DNA of 64,000 bases from Sinosporangium siamense (GTDB taxonomy: Bacteria > Actinomycetota > Actinomycetes > Streptosporangiales > Streptosporangiaceae). This document shows positions 60,893-64,000 of the stretch, one piece after another. The stretch lies in the NCBI RefSeq assembly GCF_016863435.1, contig NZ_BOOW01000030.1:248001-312000 (forward strand). Reading direction: 5' to 3'. Under the pieces are notes generated by a model that saw nothing but the letters and a program-made list of their open reading frames with translations, searched no databases and had not been told where the DNA came from. The position numbers and the translations under genes are program-made. Within the stretch, counting starts at the first letter, position 1. Every line of letters begins with the position of its first letter.

Positions 60893-61477
60893 ATGAACCA
60901 TCGTGTCGCCTTTATCGCGGCCCCACTGTTCACCCTGGCGTACGGAGTGATCCGGATTGTCGACGGGTTCGACGGCAGCCGGGGACCCGGTCTGGCGTGG
61001 ACGGTCGGCCATCTGGCCTTCCTGGTGGCCTTGGTCATGTTCGCCGTGACCTTTAAGCACATGTGGCAGCTGGCCGGGCGGGACAAGGTGACCACAGTGC
61101 TCGCCGTTACGGGGATCACCGGGATCGTGGCGATCTGCCTGCAGTTCGTCATCGACATCGTCGTCGGGTTCATGTCGGTGGACCACGCGGCCATGGGGGT
61201 GTTGTTCACCCGGATCCAATCGGTCCCGGGGGTCTCCTTCGCCGTCTATGACGTGGGGCCGTTCCTCTTCTACCTCGGGCAACTCGCCGTCGTTGTACGG
61301 CTTGCCACGATGCGAAGGGTGAAGGGCTGGGTGCCGGCGCTTGTCCTGGTCAACATGGCGCTGCCGTTCGTCGACAAGGACCTCATCCCGGTCGGCGCGG
61401 TGTTCCTGTTCGTGGCTTTCGCCCACATCGCCGGGCAGGTGAACACGACAAGGCCTGTGCCTGCCCCCGCGCGGTGA
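60893..61477 (+). CDS. Small polytopic membrane protein
   Basis: 194 residues with five to six membrane helices (IAAPLFTLAYGVIRIV, TVGHLAFLVALVMFAV, VLAVTGITGIVAICLQFVIDIVVGF, and others). The start is ATG 60893 after GAGG. No family motif is seen; the small size and TVGH segment recall DUF4386-like proteins, without proof. Function unknown. Confidence 0.75.
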   Translation: MNHRVAFIAAPLFTLAYGVIRIVDGFDGSRGPGLAWTVGHLAFLVALVMFAVTFKHMWQLAGRDKVTTVLAVTGITGIVAICLQFVIDIVVGFMSVDHAAMGVLFTRIQSVPGVSFAVYDVGPFLFYLGQLAVVVRLATMRRVKGWVPALVLVNMALPFVDKDLIPVGAVFLFVAFAHIAGQVNTTRPVPAPAR

Positions 61478-61523
61478 GCACTTGCCGTGGGCTCACAGAT
61501 TGATTTTCGGAAGAAGGCGGGGC

Positions 61524-62669
61524 TCAGCCCCCCTCGCCGAACACCGCCTTGATGCCGTCGAACATGATGTCCCAGCTCTTCCACTCCATATTGGTGTGAA
61601 GAGCAAAGGTGTGCTCACCGTCGGCTGTGCCGACCACGGAGATGTAGGAGCCCCACAGGCTGCCCCCCACGCCACGCAAGGTGATCCCGCCGGCCACCTC
61701 GTGGTCGAACTCGAACACACCGAGGCCGTAGCGCGTGTGAGGCATCCAGTGGCCCCCCTCCGTGGAGATCGTCGTCCACATCTTGCGATGCTGCTCCGGG
61801 GGCAGCAGGGCACCACTCGCCAAGGCACCGACAAAACGGATCATGTCGCCGGTCGTGGAGACGATGTTGCCGGCGGCCCAGCCACCCGAGGTGTTGAACT
61901 CCGTGACGTCCAGGGGCTCAAGACCGGGGTCCTCCATAGCCGACTGCCAGTTCTCCGCAGTGATCTGCGCCGGGTCGAAGCCCTCCTTGTAGAACAGCTT
62001 GGAGTAGGAACGCGGGTGCGGCTGGGGATAGTCGATCTCGTCCGGGCGGCGCACGTGAGTGTGAGTCAGGCCAAGCGGCTGGATCACCGTACGGTCGACC
62101 TCGTCGGCGTAGCTGTTGCCGGTGACCTCCTCAAGGATCGCGGCGGCGATGTAGAAGCCGCCGTTGGAGTAGGCGAAGGCCGTGCCGGGTTCGAAGATCG
62201 GCGGCTGGGACACGGCGAGCGTCAGCAGCTCTTCCTTGGTCGAGATGTCGAAGCGGTGTTTGGCGAAGCCGGAGCGGGTGGCGTAGCGATAGTAGATCTC
62301 CGGGGCGAGGCCGGTGACGAACAGGCCGCTGCTGTTGCTTAGCAGGTGCCGGATAGTGATCTTGCTTCCGTCATAGCCGTTGACGTCCAGAACACCTGGC
62401 AGCCATTTGTCTACGGTGTCGTCGATGCTCAGTCTGCCCTCGGCCTCCAACCGCAATATCGCGGCGGCGGTGAAGGCCTTGCCGGCGCTTCCGGTGTGCA
62501 CGTGCTCACCACGCCGGCGTTCGTCTCCCGTCGTGATGTCGGCCACCCCGGACGTACCGAACCATGTCTCGTCCCCGCGGCGGATCTCGGCGACGACACC
62601 GGGCACGCCGTACTCATCCACCACACGGTCGAGTAGCTGCTGGACGGCGGAGTAGGTCATCTCGTTCAC
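61524..62669 (-). CDS. Serine hydrolase of the beta-lactamase/DD-peptidase family
   Basis: 381 residues with the class-C-type catalytic set: SxxK as GSAGKAFTA (~62), YxN as YSNGGFYIA (~170) and a C-terminal motif region with GGSLWGS in place of KTG/HxG. No signal peptide is seen, so it is probably cytoplasmic, which argues for an esterase or D-aminopeptidase-type role rather than antibiotic resistance. It is divergent from a MarR-type regulator with a strong palindrome between them. Confidence 0.88.
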   Translation of the reverse strand: MNEMTYSAVQQLLDRVVDEYGVPGVVAEIRRGDETWFGTSGVADITTGDERRRGEHVHTGSAGKAFTAAAILRLEAEGRLSIDDTVDKWLPGVLDVNGYDGSKITIRHLLSNSSGLFVTGLAPEIYYRYATRSGFAKHRFDISTKEELLTLAVSQPPIFEPGTAFAYSNGGFYIAAAILEEVTGNSYADEVDRTVIQPLGLTHTHVRRPDEIDYPQPHPRSYSKLFYKEGFDPAQITAENWQSAMEDPGLEPLDVTEFNTSGGWAAGNIVSTTGDMIRFVGALASGALLPPEQHRKMWTTISTEGGHWMPHTRYGLGVFEFDHEVAGGITLRGVGGSLWGSYISVVGTADGEHTFALHTNMEWKSWDIMFDGIKAVFGEGG

Positions 62670-62800
62670 CCTTGTCTCGAGAACATTTACGGCACATCAA
62701 AAATTACGTTGCATACACCGAACGGTCAATCACACTTTCGTGACGCAACTGGCAAATACGCAGCTCACAGGCTGGAAATCATTGCGTCGACCTTGCTTGC

Positions 62801-62824
62801 TAACGCAATAGCGGCGTTGCGTTA
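62801..62824. promoter_or_regulatory. Palindromic operator TAACGCAA-N8-TTGCGTTA
   Basis: A perfect 8-base inverted repeat lies 35 bases before the regulator start, in the 189-base divergent region. Extra half-sites occur at TTGCGT (~62782) and ACGCAA (~62743). It is the obvious site for the adjacent HTH/MarR-type regulator. Confidence 0.7.
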
Positions 62825-62858
62825 AGCTGTTGCCGACGCACCACAGCTAAGGAAGCCG

Positions 62859-63572
62859 ATGTCTGGACAAAGGCTGACCCAGCAGGACCGTCGGCAGATC
62901 GCCGCCGGACTGCGTGACGGGCTGACCTACGCCGCCATAGCCCGCCGTCTTGGGCGGCCGACCTCGACCGTCACCCGCGAGGTGATGCGCAACGGCGGCC
63001 CGGGCGGCTACCACGCCGACCGGGCTCATCTGGCAGGCAAACGCCCCGTGCGCCGGCACGGCACCACCCCGGCGACACGGCCGGGGAGCGGCGACCTAGA
63101 CGGCCGCGACCCGCGCGTCGTGGACGAGGTGGCCGCCCAGAGCGCTGAGCTAATGGTCCGAGCGGGGCTCCCCCTGATGATGGCCAAGGTGATGGCCGCG
63201 CTGTTCACCACTGACAGCGGCAGCCTCACCTCGGCCGACCTCGTGCGACGCCTCCGCGTCAGCCCCGCCTCGATATCCAAGGCGGTCGGCTATCTGGAGA
63301 GCCAAGAGCTCATCAAACGCGAACGCGACCCCCGCCGCCGAGCCGAACGTTACGTCGTCGACGACACCATATGGCTCCAGGCCATCATGGCCAGCGTCCG
63401 CATCAACTATGAGATCGCCACCGCGTGCGAACACGGCGCCCAGAGACTGGGCCCCGGCACCCCCGCGGGCGTCCGCCTTGAGTCCATGGGCCGCTTCCTC
63501 TCCCACGTCAGCGACGACTTGGTCCGCTCCACCGAACACTGGCACCGGGTCTGCTTCCCCGATTCACCCTGA
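62859..63572 (+). CDS. Regulator fusing an IS30-type HTH to a MarR/GbsR-like domain
   Basis: 237 residues. Residues 1-65 (RLTQQDRRQIAAGLRDGLTYAAIARRLGRPTSTVTREVMRNGG..GYHADRAHLAG) are the HTH_38 domain known from IS30 transposases. Residues ~85-237 form a GbsR/MarR-like winged helix (SLTSADLVRRLRVSPASISKAVGYLESQELIKRERDPRRRAERYVVDD). The protein thus has two DNA-binding modules. It should control the divergent serine hydrolase and itself through the palindrome upstream. A GTACGGC motif follows its stop. Confidence 0.85.
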   Translation: MSGQRLTQQDRRQIAAGLRDGLTYAAIARRLGRPTSTVTREVMRNGGPGGYHADRAHLAGKRPVRRHGTTPATRPGSGDLDGRDPRVVDEVAAQSAELMVRAGLPLMMAKVMAALFTTDSGSLTSADLVRRLRVSPASISKAVGYLESQELIKRERDPRRRAERYVVDDTIWLQAIMASVRINYEIATACEHGAQRLGPGTPAGVRLESMGRFLSHVSDDLVRSTEHWHRVCFPDSP

Positions 63573-63593
63573 ACGCCGTACGGCACAGCCCCC

Positions 63594-64000
63594 TTAAAGA
63601 AGCACCGCCAACGTGCCCCACGCCGCCACCCCACCGGCTGCGGTCCCGGCCACGACCTGGGCGGCAGTGTGGTCGCCGACCGACACCCTCGACCACCCGA
63701 TCAGCCCCACCAGCACGGCCCCCACCAGCAGGACGGGCACTGTGGCCGCCACGTTGGCCACCGTCACCACGCTGCCCGCCGCGACCGCCGTGTGAAAGGA
63801 GATCTTCCACACGAGCGTGACCGGACCGATCACCGCCAACGTGGCCAGCATGACGGCCACACAGGCCACCATCACCCTGGGTGCGCCCAGCGCGCTGAGC
63901 AGGACAAGCGCGGCCACCACAAGAACAACGAGAACCACGACAAGCTTCGGGCGTTCCGCCCGCGTGGTGACATGCCGATTGCCAAACCAACCGGCCTTCA
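63594..64000 (-). CDS. PAP2-family membrane phosphatase, N-terminus beyond the window
   Basis: The minus-strand frame is open to the window edge, so the gene is partial here. The visible ~135 residues have four or five membrane helices and two of the three PAP2 motifs: KISFHTAVAAG (SFHS-type motif 2) and WSRVSVGDHTAAQVVAG (SRx5HxxxD-type motif 3, here with Gln in place of Asp). PAP2 enzymes dephosphorylate lipid phosphates such as undecaprenyl or phosphatidyl phosphates. The N-terminal KxxxxxxRP motif 1 may be RPKLV or lie outside. Confidence 0.7.
   Translation of the reverse strand, partial: KAGWFGNRHVTTRAERPKLVVVLVVLVVAALVLLSALGAPRVMVACVAVMLATLAVIGPVTLVWKISFHTAVAAGSVVTVANVAATVPVLLVGAVLVGLIGWSRVSVGDHTAAQVVAGTAAGGVAAWGTLAVLL

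Noticed and set aside
61524-62669. Antibiotic-resistance beta-lactamase
   Set aside because: There is no signal peptide and the third motif is not a standard KTG; the family includes many esterases and peptidases, so resistance is not supported.

Overview
The window comes from a high-GC actinomycete chromosome. Strong G/C third positions, GTG starts, GTGA gene overlaps, a conservon (sensor/roadblock/DUF742/GTPase), ECF41 and other ECF sigma factors, and the remains of a pSAM2-like integrative element all fit. Gene content suggests a Streptosporangiales-type organism (Nonomuraea/Streptosporangium-like); this is inference, since no rRNA or marker phylogeny is available.

Layout. 0-9.6 kb is core-like: a CorA transporter, purD, a MurA-type enolpyruvyltransferase, an unusual winged-helix regulator, an EamA exporter, a HisC/aromatic aminotransferase and an NrtR-type Nudix regulator. 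9.6-21.1 kb is a cell-surface glycopolymer locus. WecB- and WecC-type enzymes should supply UDP-ManNAc and UDP-ManNAc-uronate. Two GT4 enzymes, a CgeB/GT2 fusion, a DUF4434 glycosidase-like protein and an asparagine-synthetase-like protein lacking the glutaminase cysteine accompany them. 21.3-24.4 kb holds a seven-blade WD40 protein and a secreted DUF11 protein.

24.4-31.1 kb is the most intriguing intact system: a translationally coupled operon of a CpXC-type zinc protein, a TPR-CHAT (caspase-like) protein, a small CBS-like protein and a four-helix membrane protein, divergent from a double-CxxC protein. 31.2-32.5 kb is a graveyard of a DUF262 (GmrS-like) gene and a HipA-like gene.

32.6-44.7 kb is a decaying integrative element (AICE type) in a tRNA-Thr(CGT) gene. 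A 17-bp direct repeat lies in the intact tRNA and in a detached tRNA 3' half, 12,030 bp apart. The cargo includes an ApeA-like HEPN antiphage gene and a large single-chain restriction-methylation enzyme. The mobility genes are damaged: the integrase has a one-base insertion, the replication initiator was hit by an IS110-family element and then a roughly 275-bp inversion, and a small accessory gene has two in-frame stops. The defence cargo looks intact while the engine is broken.

44.8-48.5 kb is a conservon. 48.5-49.8 kb is a long non-coding stretch with a GC-rich tandem repeat and copies of a dispersed GTACGGCAAAGCC motif. 49.8-64 kb carries a lipoprotein, an NfeD/flotillin pair, a CDP-alcohol phosphatidyltransferase, an ECF sigma/anti-sigma-like pair, an alpha-toroid protein, a TetR/SDR divergent pair with operator, two overlapping CrcB fluoride channels, an ECF41 sigma with an FAD oxidoreductase, a small membrane protein, a serine hydrolase divergent from an IS30-HTH/MarR fusion regulator with a clear palindromic operator, and a PAP2 protein cut by the window end.
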